Below, in pieces: positions 9,136 to 21,331 of a stretch of 64,000 bases of DNA. The stretch lies in NCBI GenBank assembly GCA_964017185.1, contig OZ024884.1, forward strand, positions 15,412,048-15,476,047, read 5' to 3'. This stretch comes from Rugalucina vietnamica. Its lineage: Eukaryota > Mollusca > Bivalvia > Lucinida > Lucinidae. The first letter of the stretch is position 1. Every line of letters begins with the position of its first letter. The notes under the pieces are model-generated. The model was not told the DNA's origin. It saw only the letters and a list, made by a program, of their open reading frames with translations, and made no database searches. Made by a program: the position numbers and the translations under genes.

Positions 9136-11590
9136 CAGAAGGTGGACAAAAGTATTCGTCGCGTTTGTAAAACTCCATTGACTTCAATGTATTTTCATGT
9201 TTGCTAGAAAAATTATCCTGCTTCTCCTAGTTAACGTATTTGAATGTTTTTGGTGTCATTTGAAAGGTAAATAAATAAAGCAATAAACAAGATATTTTCA
9301 TTTAATTTCATGCATGCGTTTTCAAGCTACAAATTTTTAAAAAGTTGTGAAATATTTTTTGACAATTTTTGGGCGACGTCACCATTGACGTCAATGGGAA
9401 ATTGACTTTTTCAAAATTTCCTGAAACTTTAAACTGTTGCTTTTGAAAAATGCAATGTCGGATTTTCGTCAAATGACCTTTGTTTATTGCCTTATTTATT
9501 TATGCTACAAGATAATTGTATCCTTGGACTAAAATCGAAATAAAAGTGGGGAGTCACCGGCCTCGTTTCCATGGTATCAGAACTTTTTGGATGTTTCTCA
9601 TGCATTTCAGAAAACAGCACTCGTAGCGGACATGTGTTTTAATATATATGTTTTTACTGCACAAACAACTTAAACACACGATGAGTGTTATTTCCTTACA
9701 TTTTGATACTATTTGCTCTTAAATTGAGGAGACTACGTGCAAAATTAACTTTCCCGCCATCTTTTCAAACCTGGAAAAAGTACGTATTTTTGCGATATCT
9801 CCTAAACTACGCATATGATTTTGATTAAATTTCACCAAGAGATAGGAAACGTGGTAACCATTTGAAAGTTCAAATAAAAAGTGGGGGTCGCCGGTTTGCT
9901 TTGGAAGATATAGAGAAAAAACGTTCAATATTCCCGCCTTTTTCGTTTTAACGCCAAACGTTACACTGTCGTCGCGTATATTTATGCGACGTCATCAACT
10001 GTTACAGCGAAATAAACTTTTTCACATATAATTAACCTTATACACGAATTTGGGTATATCAATTGCCACAGAATTTCTTTAAAAATAAAAAAATAACAAT
10101 ATGTATACCCGCTTTACACTCCTACATCCATCGCCAAAAAACAGCTCCAATGGAGCTGGCATGATTGGGCAATAAATCTCGGAAAATATCTTGTAGCTTT
10201 CAACTTTTATTATCATTATCAGTAAACTGTGAAAATAACAAGAGCAACAGTCTCCAGACGTCTGATATCAGATTTCTTCAGTTTTTTTTTCTTCTCATTT
10301 GGACCATGTTGAGTTAGAAATGTCATATTTCGAGCCTGTGGGTACGAATATATATGGGTACTCACAATTGTGGGTATTCAAAATTTGGGAGCACTTTTGC
10401 TATGTTTTGGAACATTTTATACTTTTTTCTAAAATTTTGGGCAGTTAAAATTTGTGGTCTTCAATTTTTTTGGTACTCAAAATATGTGGGTATTCAAAGT
10501 GTGGATGATCAAATTTTGTAGGCACTCAAAATTAGTGGCAATCAGAAGATAGATATTTCAGTTAGATGTTATTCACATAAAGATGCGGCTCTCAAAATAT
10601 TTATGAGTCTTCAAATTTGAGTGTATTTAAAATAAGTGGGTATTCAAAAGTGCATATAAATATTTTGGGGTATTGAAAATGTGGGAAATTATATTTTCTT
10701 GTTACACAAAGCATGGGCAAATTATGTTGGTCTTCACTATAAGAATGTTCACAAAATTCAATCACAAAATTGTGGGTATTCAAAATAAGCTGGTTCATAA
10801 AATTATGAGTCAAGACTGAAATTGTTTGTATGAAACTGGTGTGGTCTTAGGGTACTCATGGAATCTTTGTGTTCATGTTATTTGTATGTACATGTATTCA
10901 TCAATTATAGAATTTCACTCAGTATTTGTGGGTACTCAACATGTGGGTACCTAAAATAGTTTGGTAAAAATGCGGAAAGTATGCACATTCATATGAACTG
11001 AAAGTCTCAGTATGGAAAATTGCCACCTTAATGTTTTATAGACTCAGATCAGTGTATCATTTAGTTTGATCAGACACTGTATCCATAGTCTAATATTGAG
11101 ACAAAGAGTAAATTGGAAGTTAATGGCATATTTCATCTAATTCTTTAAACAAACAGGTGGCCAGAGTCAAGAACTCATTATCTTTATCTAACTGCTGTGA
11201 AAAAATTATCTTCTTGTAAGAATTTATTGTGACAGCCTTAATGATTAGAAAAACCAGCAAAAACTCTGAAAACTGGCGATAGATGTAGGAGTGTTTAGGA
11301 CTTAATTATGCAGAAACAAACAGTATAAGATTTTACAGCTTGCAACGTCATTGAGAAATCAAAACAAAACGGCGTTAAAAACTACGCGTAACATGCAGAT
11401 ACTAAACGCCGACGTTGTGCAAACAGTGTGCTCATAAACAATAGTAATGTTTACCCTTAACTTTCAAATGACACCAAAATCATGAAAATATGTTGACCAG
11501 AAGAGGCAGGATAATGTTTCTTGTAAACATGAAAATACATTGAAGTCTATGGAGTTTTCAAAAGTGACGAATACTTTTGTCCACCTTCTG
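9136..11590. mobile_element. Tc1-type TIR element, non-autonomous, 2.46 kb
   Basis: The left end CAGAAGGTGGACAAAAGTAT and the right-end complement agree over about 130 bp, and a TA flanks each side (9134-9135, 11591-11592). The TIR resembles those of Tc1/mariner elements. No transposase frame was seen. A second inverted pair inside (ACTCCTACATCCATCGCCA at about 10,120 and its complement at about 11,275) suggests nesting. Confidence 0.8.
10325..10960. repeat. Degenerate GTGGGTATTCAAAA repeats
   Basis: Variants of TGTGGGTATTCAAAAT recur every 20-40 bp with no clean unit. Looks like an ancient minisatellite inside the Tc1-type element. Confidence 0.6.
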
Positions 11591-11689
11591 TAGCATATTT
11601 AATCATTCAATTTATATATCATTCCTTTAAAAAAAATCCTTCAAGATCTGTGTTAAAGCGATAGATTTTTTTTTTTAAATTCAGTTTTA

Positions 11690-11925
11690 CGTCCCTTTGA
11701 AGATTATTTTGAGCTCATATGAGATGGGCCAATCAGTAAGTGGGCGAAAACGGGAGAGCTCCTAGAAAAGCCACCGGGCACATCCGCAAGCAGAACTTGG
11801 CTTGTCTCACATATGGCCAGTGCGGTGCTCGGTCCCGCTCAAGGCTCACTACTGAGATGATCGAGTGATTAAGAAACAGCGCCCACGGGGCTGCCCCGCG
11901 ATGGTTTTAACTTGGTCTCATATAT
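11690..11925 (-). mobile_element. tRNA-derived SINE, copy 1
   Basis: Reverse complement contains GCACTGGCCATATGTGAGAC and AAGCCAAGTTCTGCTTGCGG, shared with the copy at about 21,870. Degenerate B-box region and no poly-A. Confidence 0.7.
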
Positions 11926-12693
11926 GTACATGTATGTAGAGAATTTAAAACTTAAGGCATCCGTGTTTTAAAGAATGGATCAGTCAACCTTTGTAAATTA
12001 AATGATAAGTAGTAAATTAATCACGTCGTAGATTTCTTTATAGACGAAGTGACGACCCTACACTTGTCAGTGTCGAGACACAAAGTCCATGTTTGCTACA
12101 TGTATCATTTTTGTATACACCATACGAGTGAAAGCGCGTTCGTACTGCACATGATGTTGGACATTACGCGTTTCTATTATCATATTCATTTAATTTTACG
12201 AAAAATGTTTTACACATACCCGCGGCATATTATAAACACTGTCTAGCAAACTTTTCTTTCTTTGAAACATTTATTTACATGAAGAACACTTCAGAACTTT
12301 AAAGTTAATTTATGCATCACTATTACCCATAGATGCGGTTAGATACGGCTACTAAAGGATGAAAAACGTATACTATAACTCTTGATTATAATTTTACATG
12401 TGTTTGCATGATAAGGTATGATTCGGGTGTTGCCAGTTACTTGCGTATAGAGACATTCACTAAGGCGTCAGCAACATCATGAAACCGGTAACTTATCTGT
12501 TATTATCTACCAAGAGTTATCCTTTAGTACACGCACCAAACTGCATTCATATGTAATATTAGTGATGCATAATATATTTAAGCCCCGCCCAAAAAGTTTA
12601 AGAATTCCATCCACAACTATACGAAATTGCTAGTGTAACCGAAGCCTTAGTGTGACGGTAGGTGGTGCAAAATTATTTTTGTAATATATTTAC
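11926..12693. other. Gene 1 intron 2, right part
   Basis: Weak inverted pair ACTAAAGGAT/ATCCTTTAGT at about 12,350 and 12,525; otherwise nothing recognised. Confidence 0.45.
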
Positions 12694-12810
12694 TGTGTTC
12701 ACAGTGAGTGCCGGTGTAGCCATCCAAACAGTGACACTTAATAAATCCATCCTGTGTATTTTCACAGTATCCGCCATTCTCACATGGATCAGGGACACAA
12801 GGGTCAACAT
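12694..12810 (-). CDS. Gene 1 exon 2: EGF-like domain
   Basis: A 117-bp phase 1-1 exon encodes one complete EGF-like module with six cysteines in the usual order (DPC, DPC, YC, KC, HC, HC) and the typical ENGG turn and GYTG near the last cysteine. It opens with DVDPC, which resembles calcium-binding EGF domains, but the spacing before the fourth cysteine is not canonical for that class. The acceptor is CTTTCAG and the donor is A|GTAAAT. EGF modules of this kind usually act as extracellular spacers or binding units. The end of a family A MITE lies only four bases upstream of the acceptor AG, so nearly the whole branch-point and pyrimidine region of the preceding intron is transposon sequence. 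Confidence 0.82.
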
Positions 12811-12817
12811 CTGAAAG

Positions 12818-13029
12818 CATTACGAATACATGCCCATGCAATGTCTGAAGCTGTAAAAATCGGAAACAGTCAATCGAAAATATCTTATTTATTTATTTTT
12901 TTAAATACTTCAAAGCATACATTTAGGGTACACGTAACAACCGCCTCGACTACTCACAATGTATGTTTTGCATCAAAAATAAAAAAAAGATATATATATG
13001 CAAACCCCAGATTTTCTGTATAAAAAAGT
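12818..13029 (-). mobile_element. Family A MITE, truncated by a retroelement fragment
   Basis: It starts CATTACGAATACATGCCC four bases upstream of the exon 2 acceptor AG of gene 1 and breaks off at 13029, where retroelement tail sequence begins. Confidence 0.85.
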
Positions 13030-13195
13030 ATAAGTAGGCAATGATCAGGAAATGGCGCAATCAGAAAGAAATTCCCATTCCAAAACCCGAGGTGGGAGGG
13101 AAAACACTTAATTTACAATCAGGTACCTATACTAAGAAAATATATTGTAAGCCCAATGGGCAGCCATTTTCCCCAATAGGTAGCCACGCAATCAC
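13029..13195 (-). mobile_element. RT retroelement 3' tail, fragment
   Basis: Matches the extreme 3' end of the family (AGTAGGCAATGATCAGG, AATAGGTAGCCACGCAAT). It separates two family A MITE pieces. Confidence 0.82.
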
Positions 13196-13354
13196 CCACG
13201 CAACAACCGCAGAGGCGGTTCTAACGAGTACCCACAATCTACGTTTTGTAGCAAAAATAAGAAAAAAATAGATATACCCCTGCACACTCCAGTTTTACTA
13301 TATAAAAGTGGGGTTTAAGGGGGTATTCAATACACGGACATGTTATCCTTATGT
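13196..13354 (-). mobile_element. Family A MITE, L half
   Basis: Runs from the central GGCGGTTCTAACGAGTACCC to CACGGACATGTTATCC. Confidence 0.85.
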
Positions 13355-13604
13355 TTAAGTCGGGGCCATCATTACGCTTAAAGCCCGGCCCACCGCCGTC
13401 CATTGATCAACCGTGAATGAGTTCAGACTGTCGCATCACCTTAAGTTTTACTCCATACTGTCATTATCCTCGTATGAATAAGCAATTTACTGACATTCGC
13501 CCGGACCTTATTTTTATCAGCTATGACGTTTCACAACTAAATCAACAGGTGTTATTTTCGAAATAGAAAACAATCTCATTATAAAACAATCAAAAATAAC
13601 TTAC

Positions 13605-13689
13605 CTCGGGCATAAGCTTTCGCTTCCAAAAACAGCCACATGAGCAGTAAAATTACTGCTGTTTTGATCATTTTGTCGGAGGTTTTCAT
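13605..13689 (-). CDS. Gene 1 exon 1: signal peptide exon of a secreted EGF-FTP lectin-like protein
   Basis: Reading the minus strand from the ATG at 13689, this exon encodes 28 residues beginning MKTSDKMIKT, followed by a hydrophobic core (AVILLLMWLFL) and an AKA-YA site that fits signal peptidase. It ends CGA G followed by a GTAAGT donor, which is phase 1. The next exon starts with two bases that complete a GAT codon (Asp), so the reading frame continues into the EGF exon. This ATG is the first clear start; a second Met at residue 7 is an alternative. The protein is expected to enter the secretory pathway. No convincing TATA box at a normal distance was seen. I infer the gene from exon phases and domain logic; no transcript was available. 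Confidence 0.72.
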
Positions 13690-13993
13690 TGCTCTATAAA
13701 CCACTTGTTGGACCCAATTTTGGCTGGTTCTTCATATGAATTCACAGTTATCAGTAAATCTGCGTCAGTCTAATTGTGTGCAATCATATGGGGGCATTGT
13801 TTTGTATGAATCTATTGTAAATGGGGATGTAAATTGTTGCATAATTATGATAATGCATATTAATTGTCAATGCACCCAAAGTTAACAAAGTTAACACGCT
13901 TTGACCCTGTCGGTTTACCTCATGCGATACAGTTTTGTAATACTAGGATATGCTTCAGTTAGAACCATTTACACCCAGGTGGTAAGTAGTAAT

Positions 13994-14135
13994 TACCCGC
14001 TGAGCGACAGGTGGGTATGATATTTTCCTGACCTGTCCAGCCAAAAGCATGTACCGAGAGCCCGAAGGGCTCGAGGTACATGCTTTTGGCGGGACAGGTC
14101 AGGAAAATATCATGCCCACCTGTCGCGAAGCGGGT
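13994..14135. repeat. Terminal hairpin of left arm
   Basis: ACCCGCTGAGCGACAGGTGGG pairs with CCCACCTGTCGCGAAGCGGG-type sequence about 100 bp later; the loop is GAGCCCGAAGGGCTC. Confidence 0.88.
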
Positions 14136-15075
14136 AATTAACTTACCTTATGACCCCACATAGTGAAATTTTAGTTTTTAAGATCTACACAACGATAAAG
14201 AACACCGGTAAAGTGACTTTTCTCGCGGTGTAACTATTGACCGAACACTGCACGTGCAAAACGAGGAGGCTTGTTAACTGTACCGCGTCGCTATTGTCAA
14301 AAATAGATCACAATGGAGTATCTTCCCTTGTGCATTTAAAACATTTTGAAACCTATTTTTTATTTTGTATTGACCGTTTCTTTCTCAAATTGTCTAATCA
14401 ACAATAGAAATTATCTTTTATTGAAACAGTTAACAAACTGGGAGAGCAAATATAAATTACCTTTTCTTTTATATGCTAAAACGTAATACCATTTCGTTAT
14501 GATTTTCAGATAAGTATATATAGCGTGTGTAGGTTTGTAATTGTAAGGTTTGAAACCGATGGACCTAATTTTCTAAAATCCTCATAGAAAGTTAGGGGAC
14601 CAGTGTACAAATGCCCAACTGTATTTAAGGGATACAGCTGGTCGTTTATCATAAACATAATCGCAATGCAAAAATGTGTGAAATTGGTTTCTGGTTCATT
14701 GTTCTTGCACTTCAACAACAATAACCCACTAACAATAATATGAGAACCAGAAACCAATTCCAACTCAAGAAGACTCTCAGCTCAGTGTAACTGTCCAGTC
14801 CGATCAGTGCACCGCAATTGATATTCATGTGCGCTGGTCATGTTGATGACGTAGATTTTTGCAAGGAAGTAAAAGCAGTTACGTTGGTGAAGTCTGCATC
14901 AGAATGGATACCCACGCTTTAGTGCATTTTTATTCATCAGCTGTCAGAAGGTAGGAAAGTCACTTTCACCACCGATCTGGAAGTAAGGAAAGTACTTTCC
15001 TTACCTGCAGGCAGGTGTGAAAGTATTTTCTCTACCTCCATAACTGCCCTAGACACCGCACATGCGGTAAGGTAT

Positions 15076-15913
15076 GGAAAATATTTCCCCATGATTAACA
15101 TTGCAGTCATAAGGTAAAAACATATAAGCAGCTTTTTACCTAACAGTAGCCACTGTTACTTGAACTTACCAATGATCTCACACATAAAAGGCACAGACAC
15201 CAAAATAATGACAACAAACATATATCAAATATAGCCACAACAGTAGAATCGCCTTGGAACGGCGAGTAATATAAAATTATTGTTTTACCAGTTTCCCAGG
15301 CGCATAATCCTTCCCTCAGCTTCTGCTGTGGACCACAATATTAAGTTAGTTGTCTGGTTCTTTCTGGTGGTGATTCTTAAACTTACATTATACAATAATA
15401 TTAGGCCTAAAACAATTTTGAGTTTCCGCTAACGGTCTAAAAATAGGGCAGGTAGGTAGGAAAATCTTTTTATGTTTATACAGGTACGTAGGTAAATGTA
15501 TTTTTATACGCAGTTTTTATCGAAAAAGGTCAAATGATCAAAGCCTCGCAAAGGTATGAAAGCAATTTTCTACAGCCATGTGAACACATCAATGAAAAAC
15601 AGACTGTCAATATATTTTATAAATAAGATTCAGTCTCCTGGCCTAAAATGAGGTGTTGGAGCAGCCACTATACTGTAGTAAACGCTGCACTTTGTCATTG
15701 AAGAAGAAATAAAAAAAAAATCCGCATTCTGATTCTACTCTGCAGTCGGTTGTTGAAAGTGGTTTTTATTATTTCAAAGAACTCATTCTTATACAAATAC
15801 GAAACTAGTGAGGAAATACAGAAAATCAAATAATTTAGTCTTGGAGTTTGATCTCTTTTACCACATGCGCAAAGCGTAACATATGCAAAGCGTACCACAA
15901 GAGAAGTGACACA
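15076..15913. other. Interior of the 7.3-kb unit, nothing recognised
   Basis: Short match to retroelement-tail text near 15,240-15,350 (CGCCTTGGAACGGCGAGTAA); no coding frame. Confidence 0.45.
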
Positions 15914-16153
15914 CATTACAAAAGCACGCCCATGCAATATACATAAATTTTTTGGAGTTGTAAAAATTGAAAATTTTCAGTAGAATTTTTTATTTTCCTT
16001 ATTTTTTGCTCGGCGAGGCGGTTCTAACGAGTACCCACAATCTATGTTTTGGATCAAATATAAGAGAAATAGGTATACCCATGTAAACCCCAGTCTTACT
16101 ATATAAAAGTGGGATATGAGGGGTATACATTTAATGGACATGTTTTACTGTTG
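15914..16153 (-). mobile_element. Family A MITE
   Basis: Both ends are recognisable (CATTACAAAAGCACGCCC and GGACATGTTTTACTG); part of the core is deleted. Confidence 0.85.
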
Positions 16154-16293
16154 AAATGGATATCAAATCGAAATGTGTATGGTGTCTACCACATCATCAT
16201 ATATAAATGCAAACATACCCGAAAACGTGTGTGTAATATTCTTTTGTGTCACCAAGGCAGAAAGCATCTCTTTACCAAGATCTCGATTTAAAT

Positions 16294-16457
16294 GACAGGA
16301 ACGAAACACGCCCAATATACAGAGATTTTCTCGCGCTGTAAATATTGAAAATTTCATTGGAAAATCTTTTATATTTTTATATTTAACGCGTACCCATAAT
16401 GTATGATTTGGATAAAAAATAAGAAAATAGGAATACCCCTGTATACCCCAGTTTTAC
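16294..16457 (-). mobile_element. Family A MITE fragment, head to tail with the next copy
   Basis: Degenerate R half plus part of the L half (CCCCTGTATACCCCAG), ending where the next copy begins. Confidence 0.75.
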
Positions 16458-16742
16458 CATCACGAAAACATGTCCGTGTAATGTATACCCCCTTGAACCC
16501 TACTTTTATATAGAAAAACTGGGGTTTGCAGGGGTATACCTATTTTTTTATTTTTGCTCCAAAACATAGTTTGTGGGTACTCGTTAGCCACGAGGCAGTT
16601 CTAGAGGCGGAGGCGGTTCTAACGTGTACCCACAATCTATGTTTTGAGCAAAAATAAGGAAACTATCAAAATTTTTCAGCTGACAATTTTTAATTTTTAA
16701 AGCTTAAAAATCTCTGTATATTGCATGGGCAAGTTTTCGTAA
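16458..16742 (+). mobile_element. Family A MITE, full length
   Basis: Full L-R copy with ends CATCACGAAAACATGTCCGT and GGGCAAGTTTTCGTAA. Confidence 0.9.
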
Positions 16743-17156
16743 TTCTGAGCATCGGACATCACTTAACAATTGTTGACAATAGGCCTTAACCAGACAAAAA
16801 CAAAAATTTAGTTAAAATTGACAAACCACGTCTTCAGAAATAATGTCGTCAAAGATATATCAAGAAAAAAGGTCTTTCCAATTAGTTTTTCGTTTTTCAG
16901 AAAACGACAACTCATAAGCTATATGTTGCCACTAGCACGTATTGGTTCTATACCTTAGGCTATGAGATATTCTGAAATACGAAATATACAGATTTTTCTC
17001 ATAAAAACTGTATAAATATTTGTTGAAATTATTTGATATTGTCTATAGTACTTGCTCAAAAATAAATTGCGGTTATACGTTAAGACCACTATACAGAGGC
17101 GGTCCGATCCAGAATTACCAGGAATTCTAAAAAAGATTCAAACGTGCGTAATATTT

Positions 17157-17418
17157 CATCAGGAAAACATGCCCCCCTTAAACCCCACTTTTATATAATA
17201 AAAATGGGGTATGCAGGGGTAAACCTATTTTTCTTATTTTAAGTTCAAAACATAGACTTTGGATGCTCGTTAGAACCGCCTCGGCGAGGCGGTTCTAACG
17301 TGTACCCACAATCTATGTTTTTAGCAAAAATAATAAAAAAAAATCAAAAATTTTCAGCTAAAAATTTTCAATGTTTGAAGCTAAAAATATGTTATTGCAT
17401 GGGCAAGGTTTCGTAATG
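17157..17418 (+). mobile_element. Family A MITE, full length
   Basis: Intact L and R ends and a perfect GAACCGCCTCGGCGAGGCGG centre. Confidence 0.92.
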
Positions 17419-17649
17419 TGTATTAATACACTAATTTTGCCGTCATCCTGTACATAATTACATTACCTTAAATAACCGTGGTAACGTCATCGCGGAGCAC
17501 ATTGTAAAATACAGCATACGCTGATTATTCTAATACGTCGAAACTACAGACAGAATACGAAAATTGTCATCAGTTTACCAGGACATTTTGTTATGTTTAG
17601 TCATTTGACCGCTAGAATCTAACGTAAACAATTTTCAACTATAATAAGA

Positions 17650-17713
17650 ACTAAGTAGGCAATGATCAGGAAAAAGACGCAATCAGAACGAAACCACATC
17701 AAAAACCGAGGTG
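17650..17713 (-). mobile_element. RT retroelement 3' tail, 64-bp stub
   Basis: AAGTAGGCAATGATCAGG through AAAAACCGAGGTGG: only the last bases of the element, as expected of very early termination of reverse transcription. Confidence 0.75.
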
Positions 17714-17750
17714 GAATTCTTCTGTAATCCCATCACAATTAAACATTTTT

Positions 17751-19740
17751 AGCTCACCTGAGCCGAAGGCTCACAGGTGAGCTTATAGTATACCCATGCT
17801 CCGGCGTCCGTCCGTCGTCCGTCGTCCGTCCCTCCGTCCGTCGTTCACAATTTCAAAGATCTTCTCCTCTGAAACTGATCGGCCAATCAAAGCCAAACTT
17901 CATGTGGAGCATCCTTAGGAAGGGGGAACGAAAGTTTATATAAATGGTCCAGGTCACATGACCAAGATGGCCGCCATGGCTATAAATAGCAAAAACCTTT
18001 AAAAATCTTCTTCTCCAGAACCAGTGGGCCGATTTCCACGAAACTTGGTATGTAGCATCGGGGACGCAAGCCCATCATAGTTTATATAAATCATGACCCT
18101 AGGATGACCTTGACCTATTTTACAGCAAGGTCAACTTAGGTCGCCGATGCATTTGAATGGGGAAAATGGTAAAATGCTATTTAATGGGTAAAACTTACTG
18201 GGAATAGGCAAATGGACAGAAGATTAATGTTAATGGAAAATTTTAGCCCCTGGGGGGTTGTCTGCCCCTGCCCCGGGGCTACATGTATATACATGTATAT
18301 GACCATAATATTCAAACATCTTCTTCTTTGAAACCGCTAAGCCAATCAAAGCCAAACTTCATTTGGAGCATCCTTGGGAAGAGTGAATGAAAGTTTATAT
18401 AAATGGTCAAGGTCACATGACCAAGATGGCCGCCAGGGTTATAAATAGCAAAAACGTTTAAAAATCTTCTTCTTCAGAACCAGAAGGCCTATGATTTTGA
18501 AACTTGGTGTGAAGCATCTGGGAATGGAGCTCTACAAAGTTTATATAAATCATGACCCTGGGATGACCTTGACCTATTTTATGGCAAGGTCAACTTAGGT
18601 CTCCCATGCATTGGAATGGGAAAAAATAGGAAAATGTAATTAAATGGCAGAAATTTTGCTAGAAATGAGCAAATGGACAGAAGATTTATGTTTAAGAAAA
18701 TATTTTGGGCCAAGGGGGTTGTCTGCCCCTGCACCGGGGCTATATACATGTATATGAGCATAATATTGAAACATCTTCTTCTCTGAAATCGCTAAGCCAA
18801 TCAAAGCCAAACTTTTTGTGGAGCATCATTAGGAAGAGGGAATGAAAGTTTGTATAAATGGTCAAGGTCGCATGACCAAGATGGCCGCCATGGCTATAAA
18901 TAGCAAAAATGTTTAAAAATCTTCTTCTTCAGAAACAGAAGGCCTATGATTTTGAAACTTGGTATGAAGCATCTGGAAATGGAGCTCTACAAAGTTTATA
19001 TAAATCATGACCCTGGGATGACCTTGACCTATTTTACGGCAAGGTCAACTTAGGTCGCCCATGCATTTAAATGGGAAAAAATAGGAAAATGTCATGTAAT
19101 GGCAGAAAACTTGCTAGGAATGAGCAAATGGGCAGAAGATTTGTGCTTATATAAATATTTTAGGCCCAGGGGTTGTCTGCCCCTGCTCCGGAGCTATATA
19201 CATGTAGATGACCATAATATTCAAACAGCTTTTTCTCAGAAACTGCTTAGCCAATCAAAGCCAAACTTTATGTGGAGCATCCTTAGGAAGAGGAAATGAA
19301 AGTTTATATAAATGGTCAAGGTCACATGACCAAGATGGCCGCCATGGCTATAAATAGCAAAAAATTTTAAAAATCTTCTTCTTCAGAACCAGAAGGCCTA
19401 TGATTTTGAAACTTGGCTTGAAGCATTAAGGAATAGAGGTCTACAAAATTTGTATAAATCATGACACAGGGATGACCTTGGCCTATTTCAGGGCAAGATC
19501 AACTTAGATCACCCATGCATTTGAATGGAGAAAATTGTTAAAATGTCATTTGAAGGACAAAACTTGCAGTTAATTGGCAAATGGACTGAATTTTTATGAT
19601 TTGAAAAAGACATTGACTCCAGGAGTTATTCTGACCCTGCCCTAGGGTTATGTACATGCATTGTACCATTCTAGTCTAACAAGTTCATTTATATATCTCA
19701 GGTCTCAGGTGAGCGTTTACAGGACCATTGGTCCTCTAGT
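17751..19740 (+). mobile_element. Helitron/Helentron-like non-autonomous element
   Basis: Starts AGCTCACCTGAGCCGAAGGC and closes with CTCAGGTGAGCG, a GGACCATTGGTCC hairpin and CTAGT, followed by T. A short 3' hairpin followed by CTAGT matches Helitron ends. Elements opening AGCTCACCTGAG with internal tandem repeats are common in bivalves, from memory. The rolling-circle assignment is inferred from the 3' end; the 5' end is not the usual TC. Confidence 0.68.
17861..19690 (+). repeat. Four tandem 457-bp units inside the Helitron-like element
   Basis: The block AAGCCAATCAAAGCCAAACT recurs near 17,889, 18,348, 18,793 and 19,249. Each unit also carries ATGGCCGCC, ATGACCTTGACCTATTT and TCTGCCCCTGC. 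Units have diverged by roughly 10 percent. Confidence 0.92.
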
Positions 19741-20319
19741 TAGGAATAGCCTTCGCCTGATTTGTGGTTCATGTTTTCCTTCAGATGGAGTCACGATTAC
19801 AATATGTGCAACATGAGAACCTAGTACCTTGCTTAAGTTACGAAGGCAATTTAAACACTGACATTTGGTTACGCTAAAAAGCAAACAACGGCGTCACTCG
19901 TTTTGGATGTGGCATTCATTATTGCGAAATTAAGTTTACTGAGATTAATTTCTGTTGCCAAGAATTTGTTCATTAAACGGGCTGTCAATTTACAATGCCA
20001 TGCAGATCTCATTTGCTGTCACTCGATTCTGTCAAATTGTGCGTTAAGTAAGAGCAATAGTATTGGTATGTTGCACTACATGTTGTTGTCGCCGCGGGGA
20101 AAATTGCTACGTGGGTGAAACCTTATGTTTCTTTGATGAGCGGTATTTAGTTGTAATGCTAGGTGGGCGTTCGTATGCCAGGGAAGATCTAACTTTAGTT
20201 TATGTCATATGTCTAATGAAATGTGTATTGCTATGTCACAGTTACCCTATACTTACCTTATGACTTCAATGTAACTCATAGGAAATTATATTTCATACTG
20301 TATTGCAAGTGCGATGTTA
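19741..20319. other. Old dispersed repeat
   Basis: 19,900-20,080 recurs at 25,520-25,930 (interrupted by a family B MITE) and near 36,390 (GCGAAATTAAGTTTAC block). Confidence 0.65.
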
Positions 20320-21185
20320 TAGTCAGTTATCCAGGTGGTGAAAGTTCTTTCATACCTGTCTGGAGGTGAGGAAAGCCACTTTCCTTACCCCCAGACAGGT
20401 GGTGAAAGTGACTTTCCTTACTTCCAGACACGTGGTGAAAATTCGTTTTACAACGATTCCAATATAAAGATTTTAATTCTTGTTTGAGAACTGAGGCAAA
20501 AGTTAAAGCTGTCAAATGAATAGCTGTCGACTGAGCCGTAGAGCTGAGTCTTCTCTCGATGGAAGTTGGTTTCAGATTCGCAGATTATGGTTAGTGGGTT
20601 ATTGTTGTGCAAGAACAATGAATCAGAAACCAAGTTCACATATTTTTGCATTGGGATTATGATCATTAGAAACAACCAACTGTATCCCTTAAATACAGCT
20701 GGGCATTTCGTACTCCGGTCCCCTAACTGACCATGTGGACTTGGGAAAGTTAGGTCCGAGGGTTTTTGATTTCAAAACCTGCAATATGAACTTACACACA
20801 ATATATATACCTATCCAAAAATCATTACTAAGTGGTAGTATGTTTTTTGCATATATAAGAGATCATTTATATTGACTACCCAGCCTGTTAACTGTTTCGA
20901 TAAAAGATAATGCCTATTGTAAATTAATAAGTTTGAAAGAAAAAATGCTAAAGAGTACCAATAAAAATTGTCTCAATCATTTTAAATGCACAAGGGAAAA
21001 TACTCCCGTATGATCTATTTTTGACAATAGCGAAGCGGTACAGTGGACAAGCTTCCTCGTTCTGCACGTGCAGTGTTCGGTCAATAGTTACGCCGCGAGA
21101 AAAATCACTTTACCGGTGTTCATTATCGTTGCGTAGGTCTTACAAACTGCAATTTCACTCAATGGTGTCATAAGGTAAGTTAATT

Positions 21186-21331
21186 ACCCGCTTCGCGACA
21201 GGTGGGCATGATATTTTCCTGACCTGTCCATCCAAATACATGCACCTCGAGCCCTTCGGGCTCTCGGTGCATGCATTTGGCTGGACAGGTCAGGAAAATA
21301 TCATACCCACCTGTCGCTCAGCGGGTAATTA
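21186..21331. repeat. Terminal hairpin of right arm
   Basis: Mirror image of the left-arm hairpin; loop GAGCCCTTCGGGCTC. Confidence 0.88.

Noticed and set aside
17861-19690. CRISPR-like or gene-family array
   Set aside because: Units are contiguous 457-bp tandem repeats with no spacers and no conserved reading frame.
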